Shown piece by piece: positions 1 through 9,022 of a stretch of 64,000 bases of DNA (the first letter of the stretch is position 1; each line of letters starts with the position of its first letter). A model generated the notes under the pieces. The model was not told the DNA's origin. It was given only the letters and a program-made list of their open reading frames with translations, and did no database searches. The position numbers and the translations under genes are program-made. Origin of the DNA: an uncultured Burkholderiales bacterium (GTDB lineage: Bacteria > Pseudomonadota > Gammaproteobacteria > Burkholderiales > Burkholderiaceae_C); assembly GCA_903820745.1 (NCBI GenBank), contig CAIJIT010000355.1, positions 34,015 through 98,014 on the forward strand, written 5' to 3'.

Positions 1-1
1 T

Positions 2-808
2 CTGTCTTTCACGCTTGATCATGTGGGCCCGATGGCGCGCACCGTGACTGATGCTGCACTGATGCTGGACGCCCTGGCAGGACCGGGCGCGGGCGACCCC
101 GGCGGCTTGCCAGTCGGTGCGGGCAGCTACTGCGTCGACCTTGAGCGCGGCGCCAAGGGCTTGCGCATCGGCTTTGTTCGGCACTTTCATGAAACCGATC
201 TGGTCGCGAGTCCTGTGGTGGCGAGTGCGCTCAACGACATGGTGCGAGTACTGAGGCTGGAAGGCGCCCAGGTGATCGACATCGAGTTACCCGAACTGAT
301 TCGATTCGCTGCTGCGCAGCGCGTCATTTTTCACAGTGAATCCTGGGCAATCCATGGCAAGTGGCTGCGTGAACGGCCGGCTGACTATTCGAGTATTTCG
401 CGCCGCAAATTGCTGCCAGGGGCGTTTCTGTCGGCGGGTGACTATGTGCACGCGCAGCAATGCCGGTCAGGGTTGATCGATGCAGTCAATGCCGCATTCC
501 ATGATGTGGATGTCCTGCTGACCGTCAGCTCACTTGAACCAGCCTGCCGAATCGATGACGAAGCCGAATTCCTTCGCACCTATGCCAGGCAGGCTCGCAG
601 CCCTTTCAACCTGACCGGCCATCCGGCAATCGCCCTGATGTGCGGACTGTCACCGGGCGGTCTGCCCCTGTCGGCGCAACTGGTCGGCAGACCCCGTGAC
701 GAGGTGACCCTCCTGCGTGCAGCGCGTGCCTACGAGCGCGCCACGGTCTGGCACAACACCAGGCCGCCGCTGAATCTGGGCAGTGTCCACGAAAAGGTTC
801 GCACATGA
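2..808 (+). CDS. Amidase, C-terminal part (5' end outside window)
   Basis: The reading frame is open to the left edge, and the residues before the first in-frame GTG (LSFTLDHVGPMARTV) match the amidase-signature family, where this segment follows the catalytic serine region. The gene therefore starts before the window, and the Ser-Ser-Lys triad is not visible. The remaining ~268 residues end with the family's typical FNLTGHPAIALMCG and LPLSAQLVGR segments. The family hydrolyses carboxylic amides to acid plus ammonia; the substrate cannot be read. Its stop lies just before a substrate-binding-protein gene, so it probably belongs to the same operon as the ABC importer, and may process the imported compound or its product. 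Confidence 0.85.
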   Translation: MSFTLDHVGPMARTVTDAALMLDALAGPGAGDPGGLPVGAGSYCVDLERGAKGLRIGFVRHFHETDLVASPVVASALNDMVRVLRLEGAQVIDIELPELIRFAAAQRVIFHSESWAIHGKWLRERPADYSSISRRKLLPGAFLSAGDYVHAQQCRSGLIDAVNAAFHDVDVLLTVSSLEPACRIDDEAEFLRTYARQARSPFNLTGHPAIALMCGLSPGGLPLSAQLVGRPRDEVTLLRAARAYERATVWHNTRPPLNLGSVHEKVRT

Positions 809-852
809 ATTTCTGCCATTTCCGACCGACTCAATCCAACAAAGGAGCTGCC

Positions 853-1947
853 ATGTCCATCGCCCTCAAGGCGCTTTACCGCCCCATCACGGCTTTCACC
901 ATCGCTGCGGTCATTGTTGTGGTCAGCGGCGGAGCTGCGGCACAACCGAAGAAGCGCGAAATTCGTTTCGGTCTGCCTGTCAACGCCATCAATTCGGGCT
1001 ACTGCATGTTCCCGACTGCGACGCGGCTTGGCTATTTCGAGGCCGAAGGCCTTGACGTCAAGATCAACAATATTGCGGGCAGCACCACAGTCGTACAGAC
1101 CGTTTCGTCAGGCCGCCTTGACATCGGCGCCGCGACACCCGAACCGGTCTTCAAGTCGTATTCACAGGGTGATCCGATCGTGCTGGTTTACAACTACATT
1201 CGAAAGCCCACGGGTAGCGTCGCAGTGCTGGCCGACAGCCCGATCAAGACATTGGCGGATCTGCGTGGTAAGCGGTTGGGGGCCGCCACGCTCGCGAGCG
1301 GCAACATCATGCTCACCAACGGCCTGCTGGCCAAAGTAAATATCGACGGCAAGAAGGAAATCACCTACCTGTCGGTCGGTGTCGGCGCCCAGGCTTTGCA
1401 GGCATTGCGTAGCGGTCATGCCGACGGCTTGGTGTTGTTCGATTCCCTGTATGCCCAGATCGAATCGCTGGGCGCGAAGATGCGCTATATCTACGGCGAA
1501 GGCCAGGACAACCTGTTTTCCACCCAGTTCGTGGTGCGACGCGAGATGGTCGACAAAGAGCCCAACGTCGTCCGTGGTTTCGGCCGTGCCGTAGCAAAGG
1601 CGACCGCCTTTGCAAGAGACAACCCGGAAGCCTGCGTGCGCATGATGTGGCAAGAATTTCCGGCCAGCCGGATCGCCGGCATGCCTGAGGCTGAACAGCT
1701 CAAGAACGACGTGACCGTGCTGGTCAAGCGCATGGAGTTGCTGCTGCCGCCGGACGATGCAGGCAAAGGCTGGGGTTACTACGAGCCGGCGAGCATCGCC
1801 GCCTGGAACGAGTTCGCACTTGAAGGCGGAATTATCGACAAGAAGCTCGACAAGCTCGACGGCATCTACACCAACCAGTTCGTGTCCGACTTCAACCGGT
1901 TCGACCCCAAAGCCGTGGCCGACAAGGCCAGGAACTGGACCAAGTAA
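853..1947 (+). CDS. ABC transporter substrate-binding protein (NMT1/SsuA-like)
   Basis: A periplasmic binding protein of about 364 residues for a nitrate/sulfonate/taurine-type importer. I chose the ATG at 853 because AAAGGAG lies at 841-847 and the product then begins with a classic signal peptide (charged start, hydrophobic AAVIVVVSG core, AAA-Q cleavage area). The in-frame ATG at 805 would add 16 residues without a ribosome site. The mature part has the family's early IRFGLPVN strand, the GYFEAEGLDVKI segment and a RLDIG motif. Partner ATPase and permease genes lie at 5269 and 6070, separated by two enzyme genes, all on the same strand. The ligand is unknown. Confidence 0.85.
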   Translation: MSIALKALYRPITAFTIAAVIVVVSGGAAAQPKKREIRFGLPVNAINSGYCMFPTATRLGYFEAEGLDVKINNIAGSTTVVQTVSSGRLDIGAATPEPVFKSYSQGDPIVLVYNYIRKPTGSVAVLADSPIKTLADLRGKRLGAATLASGNIMLTNGLLAKVNIDGKKEITYLSVGVGAQALQALRSGHADGLVLFDSLYAQIESLGAKMRYIYGEGQDNLFSTQFVVRREMVDKEPNVVRGFGRAVAKATAFARDNPEACVRMMWQEFPASRIAGMPEAEQLKNDVTVLVKRMELLLPPDDAGKGWGYYEPASIAAWNEFALEGGIIDKKLDKLDGIYTNQFVSDFNRFDPKAVADKARNWTK

Positions 1948-1962
1948 GGGAAAGGCACCGAC

Positions 1963-3069
1963 ATGCTGCATACGCCCATCTGTGATCTGCTGGGAATCCA
2001 GTTGCCCATTCTTCAGGCCGGAATGGGTATTTACAAAGGAGTGGTGACAACGCCGGAGTTGGTCGCTGCGGTATCGAACGCGGGCGGCCTTGGCTGCTTG
2101 GGTGCCACCGGACTTGAACCCGACGAACTCTTGCAGGCTATTCGCACGATACGCAGGCTCACTGACAAGCCATTTGGTGTGGACCTGATCATTCCCCAGA
2201 AGCTTTCCATGCGCGAAGGAACCCGCGAGGAGATCCGGGCTGATATTCGCAAGAACTTTCCCGATCATTGGAAATTGGTCCAGGGAATATTCGAATCGCA
2301 GGGCATCAAGCCGTCGGTTATTGACAAGGAATACAGCCTGACCGAGGAGATGACCGATGCTCAGACACAAATCATCTTCGAAGAAAAGGTCCCGGTGTTC
2401 GTGATTGCGTTGGGCGATCCGGCCAAGCTGATGGCTCGTGCCCGCGCCGCAGGCACCCTCGTCGCCGGACTGGCCGGCAGCTTGGGCAATGCGCGACGTC
2501 AGGTGGCTGCGGGCGTTGATTTCCTGATCGCGCAGGGCTCCGAGGCCGGAGGTCATGTGGGCGTGGTTCCGACGTTCCCGCTGTTACCTCAAGTGGTCGA
2601 TGTGTCGGGCGCCATCCCGGTCGTTGCAGCCGGTGGCATCGCAGACGGCCGGGGCATGGCCGCAGCCCTGGCGCTGGGCGCGCAAGCCGTCTGGTGCGGC
2701 ACGGTTTTCCTGTTTGCTGAAGAAGCCAATGTGCATCCGATTCACCGTGAACAGATGGACAAGGGGCGTTCGGAGGATTTCATATCGAGCCGAACCTTCA
2801 CCGGCAAAACGTCTCGCGTCTATCAGACCGAAATCCACAAGGTATGGGAAAGGTCGGGACTCGAGCCGCTGCAGATGCCGCATCAAAAGGTGTTGATGGA
2901 AGATTTCCTGGATGCGGCACGGGCGGCCGGGCGACTCGACGTCGTCAGCAGTCCCTGCGGCCAGGTGGCGGGTATGTTGAACGGCCGACGCCCCGCTGCG
3001 CAGATCGTGCATCAGATGGCAGCCGATGCCGAAACCGTGATTCGCAAGAACTACGCCTGCCTGGTTTGA
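1963..3069 (+). CDS. Nitronate monooxygenase-like FMN enzyme
   Basis: A 368-residue TIM-barrel flavoprotein of the 2-nitropropane dioxygenase/nitronate monooxygenase family. Visible marks are the N-terminal LPILQAGMGIYKG barrel strand, the SNAGGLGCLGA loop and the FMN-phosphate motif QGSEAGGHVG followed by AAGGIADGRG. This family also contains oxidoreductases acting on CoA thioesters (IpdC at 36719 in this window is a distant relative), so the name does not fix the substrate. It starts 15 bp after the binding-protein gene and is followed by the acyl-CoA synthetase gene. In that setting a role in oxidising or desaturating an acyl-CoA intermediate is as plausible as nitroalkane oxidation. Confidence 0.8.
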   Translation: MLHTPICDLLGIQLPILQAGMGIYKGVVTTPELVAAVSNAGGLGCLGATGLEPDELLQAIRTIRRLTDKPFGVDLIIPQKLSMREGTREEIRADIRKNFPDHWKLVQGIFESQGIKPSVIDKEYSLTEEMTDAQTQIIFEEKVPVFVIALGDPAKLMARARAAGTLVAGLAGSLGNARRQVAAGVDFLIAQGSEAGGHVGVVPTFPLLPQVVDVSGAIPVVAAGGIADGRGMAAALALGAQAVWCGTVFLFAEEANVHPIHREQMDKGRSEDFISSRTFTGKTSRVYQTEIHKVWERSGLEPLQMPHQKVLMEDFLDAARAAGRLDVVSSPCGQVAGMLNGRRPAAQIVHQMAADAETVIRKNYACLV

Positions 3070-3110
3070 ACAGGCGGTAAGAACATGGCACAACATACAC
3101 GGGGCGATCG

Positions 3111-5246
3111 ATGAACGAAGCGCAGGTGCTCGAAAAAAGCCGGAACAATCCGGGCGTGTTGTTTGATTTCGAGTCCGTGGTTATCGTGGGCGCGTCTGAC
3201 GACCCGACCCGGATCGGTGGGGTGCCGATTTTTCTTTTAAAGAAATACGGTTACTCCGGTCGGGTCTATGGAATCAACCCCAAGCGCGACCTGGTCCAGG
3301 GCATACCTTGCTTCGCCGAGGTCAAGGACCTGCCGGAGCAGGTTGACGTTGCAATTTTTTGCGTCGCGGCCGAAAAAATTCGCACCCTGCTGCCCGAGTT
3401 AAAGGCCAAGGGGCTGAAGGGCGCCGTTATCTTCAGTGCAGGGTTCACTGAATCGGGCGAACAAGGCCTCGCGCTGCAAAACTGGTTGACCAGTTATGCG
3501 CGGCAGAACAGCATTGCCATCCTGGGCCCCAACTGCGTAGGCCAGATTTCATTTGCAACCGGGCGCTCATTGACATTCGCCAACGCGTTTCTGACCTTCC
3601 CGGTCACCCCTCCAGGGCGCGTCGCGCTGCTGAGCCAGAGTGGTGGCGTGGCCACCAATATCTGGGCCGATGCACTGATAGCGGGCACTCGGTTTTCACA
3701 TCTTGTCACGACCGGCAACGAAGCCGATCTGGGCTTTGCCGATTTTCTCGAATATCTTGCCGACGATGATCGCACCGATGTCGTGATTGGCTACATCGAA
3801 GCATTGCAGGATGGCCCGGGTTTTTGCCGCGCGGCTGCCCGGCTGCGTGCAGTTGGCAAGCCGCTGGTACTGATCAAGGTCGGTACTTCTGCTGCTGGCC
3901 GTGACGCCGTGTCATCGCATACCGGTCAACTCTCATCCGACGACTCGGCCTACCAGGCGGCGTTCGACCGCTATGGCGTGATCCGCGCCAGGACGCTCGA
4001 GGAACTCAACGATTTCGCTCGCGTGTTCTCGCTGGGCCGCATTCGACCCAAGATTACTGCTGCCACGACCTCGGGCGGTGCGGGAGTCTACGTTGCCGAC
4101 CTGTGCGCTGATTTGGGCATCGAGATGAGCAATCTTTCGTTGGCGACCGAAACCAGCCTGTCGACCATCGTGCCGTCTTACGGTCGGGTCCGCAATCCGG
4201 TCGACTTGACAGCCCAGGTGGTCAACGACATCTCCATCCTCAGAGAGAGTCTTGAATTCCTGTTGAATGACCCGGAAACTGGCGTACTGCTGTTCCTGCT
4301 CAGTGGCAAGGGCACGCTGGAACAGTCGACGGAAGTGATTGACGTCATGACCGATGTGCAGCGGCGAACCGACAAGAAGATCGTTTTGTGCTGGCTTGGC
4401 GTCAGCGACGATGTGCGACGGCGCGGCAGCGATGCCGGCTTGACCGTCTACCAGGATCCCGCGCGCTTTCTAAGGCCGCTCAAACGCTATTTGGACGCGA
4501 CGCAAGCTGACTCGCCGCATACAGCAGAGGCCTTTGTAGCCTCGCCGGCGCAGACAGACCAACCTCCACCCGGCGGCCCGAACCTGACAGGCGGCTTGGT
4601 CCTGGGACAGGATGGCCGCTGGGTTCTCCCTGAGCGTCAAAGTATGGAATGGCTGGAGCATTTCAATGTACCCTGCCCGCGCCGTTGGTACGCTCGCTCT
4701 GCCGCTGCCGTGGTCGAAATCGGCGCACAAGTGACATACCCCTGTGTGATGAAATTGGTCGAGCCCGTGGTCGCGCACAAGAGCGATGTGGGCGGCGTGG
4801 TGGTCAATATCGCTTCTGCTCATGAGTTGTTGCAGGCCTGGCTGCTCATGTCCGAGAGCCTGCATGCAACCGAGGTGCTGGTGGCCGAGCAGATCGAGTC
4901 CGGCCTTGAGGTGATCGTCGGCTGCCTGCATGATGAGACTTTTGGTATGCGCCTGACTGTGGGCTCGGGCGGCGTCTGGACCAACTTCGTCAGCGACGCC
5001 ATCACCTTGGTGCCGCCGTTCAGCGACGCCTATATCCGTTCGGAACTGCCACGTCTGGGTCTTTGGGGCCCGCTGAATGGTGCTCGCGGACAGCCGGCCT
5101 ATGCAGTCGACGCACTCGTACGAACCATCGCAGACATTGCCCGCGCAGGCTGGGCAATGCGTGGTGACATCCGCGAATTTGAATGCAACCCCGTCATCGT
5201 GACTTCACACCGCGCGGTGGCGGTTGACGCCATCGGCTTTGTGTAG
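3111..5246 (+). CDS. ADP-forming acyl-CoA synthetase (fused alpha/beta)
   Basis: A 711-residue NDP-forming acyl-CoA synthetase. The order is a CoA-binding Rossmann domain (about residues 15-140, VVIVGASDDPTRIGG), succinyl-CoA-ligase-like domains with LGPNCVG and the phosphohistidine loop SSHTGQLSSDD (His about 270), then a C-terminal ATP-grasp domain from about 500 (VMKLVEP, HKSDVGGVV, EQIESGLEVIVG). It activates a carboxylic acid with CoA and ATP, releasing ADP and phosphate. Acetate, pimelate, feruloyl and other acids are known substrates in the family, so the substrate here is open. Its neighbours suggest it activates the acid taken up or released by the amidase and hands it to the acyl-CoA dehydrogenase at 6900. 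Confidence 0.87.
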   Translation: MNEAQVLEKSRNNPGVLFDFESVVIVGASDDPTRIGGVPIFLLKKYGYSGRVYGINPKRDLVQGIPCFAEVKDLPEQVDVAIFCVAAEKIRTLLPELKAKGLKGAVIFSAGFTESGEQGLALQNWLTSYARQNSIAILGPNCVGQISFATGRSLTFANAFLTFPVTPPGRVALLSQSGGVATNIWADALIAGTRFSHLVTTGNEADLGFADFLEYLADDDRTDVVIGYIEALQDGPGFCRAAARLRAVGKPLVLIKVGTSAAGRDAVSSHTGQLSSDDSAYQAAFDRYGVIRARTLEELNDFARVFSLGRIRPKITAATTSGGAGVYVADLCADLGIEMSNLSLATETSLSTIVPSYGRVRNPVDLTAQVVNDISILRESLEFLLNDPETGVLLFLLSGKGTLEQSTEVIDVMTDVQRRTDKKIVLCWLGVSDDVRRRGSDAGLTVYQDPARFLRPLKRYLDATQADSPHTAEAFVASPAQTDQPPPGGPNLTGGLVLGQDGRWVLPERQSMEWLEHFNVPCPRRWYARSAAAVVEIGAQVTYPCVMKLVEPVVAHKSDVGGVVVNIASAHELLQAWLLMSESLHATEVLVAEQIESGLEVIVGCLHDETFGMRLTVGSGGVWTNFVSDAITLVPPFSDAYIRSELPRLGLWGPLNGARGQPAYAVDALVRTIADIARAGWAMRGDIREFECNPVIVTSHRAVAVDAIGFV

Positions 5247-5268
5247 ATCAAATCAAAAAGGAACGGCT

Positions 5269-6039
5269 TTGATTCCGGACATCATCGACATCCGAAACGC
5301 CTCCAAGCATTACGACACCGACTCCGGCTTCGTGCATGCCCTGGGCGAAACGACCGCGCGAATTGGTGAAGGGGCTTTCGTCTCCATCGTAGGCCCTAGC
5401 GGCTGCGGCAAAACCACGCTGCTCAAGATGATCGGTGGCTTGATTCCTGCGTCAAATGGAGAAATCTTGATCCGCGGCACGCCGGTTACGAGCCCACGTG
5501 CCGATGTGGGTTTCGTCTTTCAGAATTCGGTCCTGCTGCCCTGGAAGACGACCCGGGAGAACGTGTTGCTGCCGATCGTCGTGCGCAAGAAATTGTCAGC
5601 CCAGGACATTGACCGGGCCGACGAGTTGCTCGACCTGGTGGGCCTGGGCAGCTTTGGCGACCGCTATCCGCACGAACTTTCGGGCGGCATGCAACAGCGC
5701 GCGTCGATTTGTCGCGCACTGATCCAAGATCCTGCTTGCCTGCTGATGGACGAACCTTTCGGAGCGCTCGATTCGCTGACGCGTGAAAACATGAACGTGT
5801 TTTTCAACGGCCTGTGGTTGAGCACCGGCAAGACGGTGGTGATGGTGACGCACAGCATTCAGGAGGCCGTCTTCATGTCAACGCGCGTGATCGTCATGAG
5901 CGAGCGGCCCGGGCGCATCGTCGACGACGTAGCCATTCCTTTCGAAGCCCAACGCTCGCCCGACATCATGGGCTCGGCTGCCTTCGGTGCAACTGCGGCG
6001 CGAATTCGTCACTACTTCACCAAAGCCAATCTCGACTGA
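5269..6039 (+). CDS. ABC transporter ATP-binding protein (nitrate/taurine type)
   Basis: ATPase of the importer. Walker A GPSGCGKTT, Q-loop FQNSVLLPW, signature LSGGMQQR, Walker B LLMDEPFGALD and the H-loop MVTHS are all present. I prefer the TTG at 5269, with AAGGA about 6 bases before it, giving 256 residues. The earlier in-frame TTG at 5224 would overlap the end of the synthetase gene and add a non-conserved leader. The LPWKTTRENV and EAVFMSTRVIVMSERPGRI segments are typical of SsuB/TauB/NrtD-like ATPases. It is followed after 30 bp by the permease gene. Confidence 0.88.
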   Translation: MIPDIIDIRNASKHYDTDSGFVHALGETTARIGEGAFVSIVGPSGCGKTTLLKMIGGLIPASNGEILIRGTPVTSPRADVGFVFQNSVLLPWKTTRENVLLPIVVRKKLSAQDIDRADELLDLVGLGSFGDRYPHELSGGMQQRASICRALIQDPACLLMDEPFGALDSLTRENMNVFFNGLWLSTGKTVVMVTHSIQEAVFMSTRVIVMSERPGRIVDDVAIPFEAQRSPDIMGSAAFGATAARIRHYFTKANLD

Positions 6040-6069
6040 CCCAAGAAGGCTGACTTCAAGGAACTTGTG

Positions 6070-6891
6070 ATGAAATTAGCTGGCAAGCCCCTCTCTCCTG
6101 CCGACGTCAACGGCGCGAACCGCCGCATCCGGTTGGAAAACATCTTGGCTCCCTTGGTCATGCTGGTCTTGCTCTTGCTTGCATGGGAATACTTGCCTTT
6201 GCTGCTGGGTATCCGCCCGACGATCCTGCCGCAGTTCTCGAAAGTGGCCGCAGTGTTTGGCGATCCAGCAACCATTGGCCTGTACATGAAGCATGGGCTT
6301 GTGACCTTGCAGGAAGCTGCAACCGGCTTGCTGATCGGCGGGTTGCTTGGTTTCGTCTTTGGCATTGTGCTGACCGAATCGAAGCTGCTGATGCGCAGCC
6401 TCTACCCCTATATCGTGGCCTTGCAATGCATGCCTAAAGTTGCGATCGCACCGCTTTTGGTGATCTGGTTCGGTTTCGGTATCACCTCCAAAGTGATCGT
6501 TGTGGGCTTGCTGTGTTTTTTCCCGGTGCTGGTCAACACTATTTCGGGGATCCGTGGCGTCAGCCGTGAACAACTTGAATTGTTTGCCGCAATTCGCGCA
6601 TCGCGCCTAAAGACCCATCTCCATCTGCTGATTCCGGCCGCTCTGCCGAGCATTTTGACCGGGGTGGAACTGGCCGTCGTGGTCTCACTGCTGGGCGCAA
6701 TCGTCGGTGAGTTTGTCGGCGCGGAAGAGGGCTTGGGCGTGCTGCTGCTGCAGGCGCAGTTTCAGATGAGCATGTCTAGCGTGTTCGCGATTTTGCTGGT
6801 GCTGGCGCTGATGGGTGTGGTTTTCAATCTGGCAATACGCGCGGTGCGAAAGCGTTCGTTGTTCTGGATTGCTGGTGAAACGGGCAAATAG
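6070..6891 (+). CDS. ABC transporter permease (nitrate/taurine type)
   Basis: Inner-membrane permease of about 273 residues. The ATG at 6070 is chosen over the adjacent GTG at 6067 because AAGGA at 6058-6062 is well spaced. Several hydrophobic segments are evident (APLVMLVLLLLAWEYLPLLL, the GLLIGGLLGFVFGIVL stretch, VIVVGLLCFFPVLV and the C-terminal VFAILLVLALMGVVF). The cytoplasmic coupling EAA-loop is seen as EQLELFAAIRAS through HLLIPAALPSILTG. It pairs with the ATPase gene just upstream and the binding protein at 853. The imported compound is unknown. Confidence 0.88.
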   Translation: MKLAGKPLSPADVNGANRRIRLENILAPLVMLVLLLLAWEYLPLLLGIRPTILPQFSKVAAVFGDPATIGLYMKHGLVTLQEAATGLLIGGLLGFVFGIVLTESKLLMRSLYPYIVALQCMPKVAIAPLLVIWFGFGITSKVIVVGLLCFFPVLVNTISGIRGVSREQLELFAAIRASRLKTHLHLLIPAALPSILTGVELAVVVSLLGAIVGEFVGAEEGLGVLLLQAQFQMSMSSVFAILLVLALMGVVFNLAIRAVRKRSLFWIAGETGK

Positions 6892-6899
6892 GAGTTGCA

Positions 6900-8069
6900 A
6901 TGTACGAATTGACTGAAGACCAACGTGACCTGAAGCAAGCTGCCCGCAATTTCGGGCGAAAGGTGCTGGCGCCACGCGCCATGCAAATCGAACAGTCAGG
7001 TGCGGATTTTCCGGCCGATGTTCTGATACAGATGGGGCAACTTGGCTTCCTGGGCTTGGATATTCCCCAAGCTTATGGCGGCCAAGGCTTCGATACGCTG
7101 ACTTCTGCCGTCATCCTCGAGGAAATCTCAGGCGCCTGGTTTTCGGCGGCGAGCTACTGCATGACGCTGGCAACGGGTCCGATTATTGTGGCGGGAACCA
7201 ACGAACAAAAGCAGCGTATCTTGCCGGCCATTTGCCGTGGTGAACTGGTGACGGCATTTGCACTGACCGAGCCTGCCGGTGGCTCCGATGCCGCATCGAT
7301 CCAGACTTTTGCGGCGCGTGACGGCGATGACTATGTCATCAACGGGACCAAATTCTTCATCACCAACGCCCACCGCGCAGACGTGATGGTGGTGTTCGCT
7401 CGTACGGATAAATCCGCCATGCGCGGCGAAGGCATTTCCATTTTTCTGGTCGACAAAGGCACACCGGGCCTGGTCATCGGACAACGATTTCGCACCATGG
7501 GGCATTCAGCCAACCCAATCTGGGAGGTCGTTTTCGACAACTGCCGGATACCTGCGGCCAACCTTCTGGGTGAGGAAGGTGCGGGCTTCAAATATCTTCA
7601 GAACGATTTCGCAAAGATCCGTGCGGTCTATGGCGCTCGCTGTGTCGGCGTGTCGCAGTGGGCGATGGACTATGCCCTGCGCTATGCCCAGGAACGGATC
7701 CAGTTCGGGCAGGCGGTGTCGTCGTTCCAGGGTGTGCGCTTCAAGGTGGCCGACATCATCACGAAGATCGAAGCTGCGCGCCAACTGTCCTACCGTGCGG
7801 CCGTGATCGCCGACCGCGGCGACGCGCAGGCGCCTGCGGCTGCTTCGATGGCCAAGCATTTCGCGTCCGACATATGTCTCGAAGCGACTTCCGAAGCGAT
7901 CCAGATCATGGGTGGCCACGGCTATACCGTCGATCATCCACTCGAACGCATGTTTCGGGAAGTCAAGCTGTTCCAGATCGGCGACGGTACCAGCGAGATG
8001 CTCCGCATCCTGATTTCGCGATTCGCGAATCGGTCGATCGCCGACGGGGGCTCGGCTCAGTTGGCTTGA
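6900..8069 (+). CDS. Acyl-CoA dehydrogenase
   Basis: A single-domain acyl-CoA dehydrogenase of 389 residues. It has an N-terminal helical domain, the FAD-binding ALTEPAGGSDAASIQT and NGTKFFITN segments, and the C-terminal IMGGHGYTVDHPLERMFRE and GDGTSE segments. Where many short-chain enzymes carry the catalytic Glu (YEGTSE-like), this one reads GDGTSE, so the base may sit elsewhere, as it does in isovaleryl-CoA-type enzymes. GGAG overlaps the permease stop, so translation is probably coupled. It should introduce an alpha,beta double bond into the acyl-CoA made by the synthetase of this operon; chain type is unknown. Confidence 0.87.
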   Translation: MYELTEDQRDLKQAARNFGRKVLAPRAMQIEQSGADFPADVLIQMGQLGFLGLDIPQAYGGQGFDTLTSAVILEEISGAWFSAASYCMTLATGPIIVAGTNEQKQRILPAICRGELVTAFALTEPAGGSDAASIQTFAARDGDDYVINGTKFFITNAHRADVMVVFARTDKSAMRGEGISIFLVDKGTPGLVIGQRFRTMGHSANPIWEVVFDNCRIPAANLLGEEGAGFKYLQNDFAKIRAVYGARCVGVSQWAMDYALRYAQERIQFGQAVSSFQGVRFKVADIITKIEAARQLSYRAAVIADRGDAQAPAAASMAKHFASDICLEATSEAIQIMGGHGYTVDHPLERMFREVKLFQIGDGTSEMLRILISRFANRSIADGGSAQLA

Positions 8070-8123
8070 TCCACCCATCCGGTTTTTTCCGGTCACGAAA
8101 CTCTCATTCAAGGAGAAAGAAAG

Positions 8124-9020
8124 ATGTCGAAGTACGGCTACGGTGCCATAGACACGGTGGTGCATGTGTTCACACCCGAATCATTCGAGCGCGGCGAAAT
8201 CACGACCGACGACAACTTCCGGGTGAAGACCCGATTGAACCCTGACGACCTGCGTGGGGTGTCGATTCCAGACTACATCAAAAAGATGGATCGGGCAGGC
8301 ATCGAGCGGTCATTCCTGATCGCCAATCGGAACGGCGATATGCGTGTCCGTTATTCGACCGAAACCCCCTATGAAGTCGTTTACGACATCTGCAATAAGT
8401 ACCCCGACCGCTTCTCGGGTCTGGCTGGCGTGGATCCAACGCGCGGAATGGCAGGACTTCGCGAACTTGAAAAAGCGGTCAAGGAATACGGATTCGTGGG
8501 CGCGCACCTTTATCCACACTGGTTTGGCTTGGCACCCAACCATGCCAAGTACTACCCGTATTACGCCAAATGCTGCGAACTCGATATTTCAATCATGATG
8601 CAGGTGGGCAATTGCCTGGTCTACAACAAGGATCGCCGTCTGCCCACGGTCGGACAACCGATCACGCTTGACCAGGTGGCGATCGACTTTCCCGAACTCA
8701 CCATCATCGGTATTCATGTCGGCTGGCCTTGGCACAACGAAATGATCGCAATGGCCTGGAAACACCCCAACATCTACATCGGCCTTGATGCGTACGCGCC
8801 CAAGCATTGGCCGGCCGAAATCGTTCACTACGCCAACACTTTCGGCCAGGACAAAGTCATTTTCGGGTCAGACTGGCCGGTCATCGACCCCGAGCGCGCG
8901 ATGTCCGAACTGGATATACATAATTTCAAACCTGAGTCACTGAAGAAAATCTTGCGCGACACCACCGTGCGCATCTTCAAACTCGACGAAAGACTCGCGA
9001 AGAAGCGGGTGGCCGACTGA
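8124..9020 (+). CDS. Amidohydrolase-2 family protein (ACMSD-like)
   Basis: A 298-residue metal-dependent TIM-barrel protein of the amidohydrolase-2 group, which includes decarboxylases such as ACMSD and gamma-resorcylate decarboxylase. An AAGGAGAAAG ribosome site precedes ATG 8124. The usual N-terminal DxHxH metal motif is altered: I see IDTVVHVF, with one Asp and one His at a different spacing. The later GAHLYPHW, GIHVGWPW and FGSDWPV motifs supply the expected His, His and Asp. In this operon it could hydrolyse a ring or lactam, or decarboxylate an intermediate. The altered first motif makes a change in metal use possible. Confidence 0.8.
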   Translation: MSKYGYGAIDTVVHVFTPESFERGEITTDDNFRVKTRLNPDDLRGVSIPDYIKKMDRAGIERSFLIANRNGDMRVRYSTETPYEVVYDICNKYPDRFSGLAGVDPTRGMAGLRELEKAVKEYGFVGAHLYPHWFGLAPNHAKYYPYYAKCCELDISIMMQVGNCLVYNKDRRLPTVGQPITLDQVAIDFPELTIIGIHVGWPWHNEMIAMAWKHPNIYIGLDAYAPKHWPAEIVHYANTFGQDKVIFGSDWPVIDPERAMSELDIHNFKPESLKKILRDTTVRIFKLDERLAKKRVAD

Positions 9021-9022
9021 GC

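Noticed and set aside
1162..2556. Long minus-strand frame (464 codons) opposite the binding-protein and nitronate monooxygenase genes
   Set aside because: It is antisense to two well-recognised genes, shows no family motif and has no ribosome site; long frames opposite GC-rich genes are common.
1963..3069. Calling the first nitronate monooxygenase-like gene a second ipdC
   Set aside because: It lacks the IpdC-specific motifs seen in the gene at 36719 and is in an operon without steroid genes.
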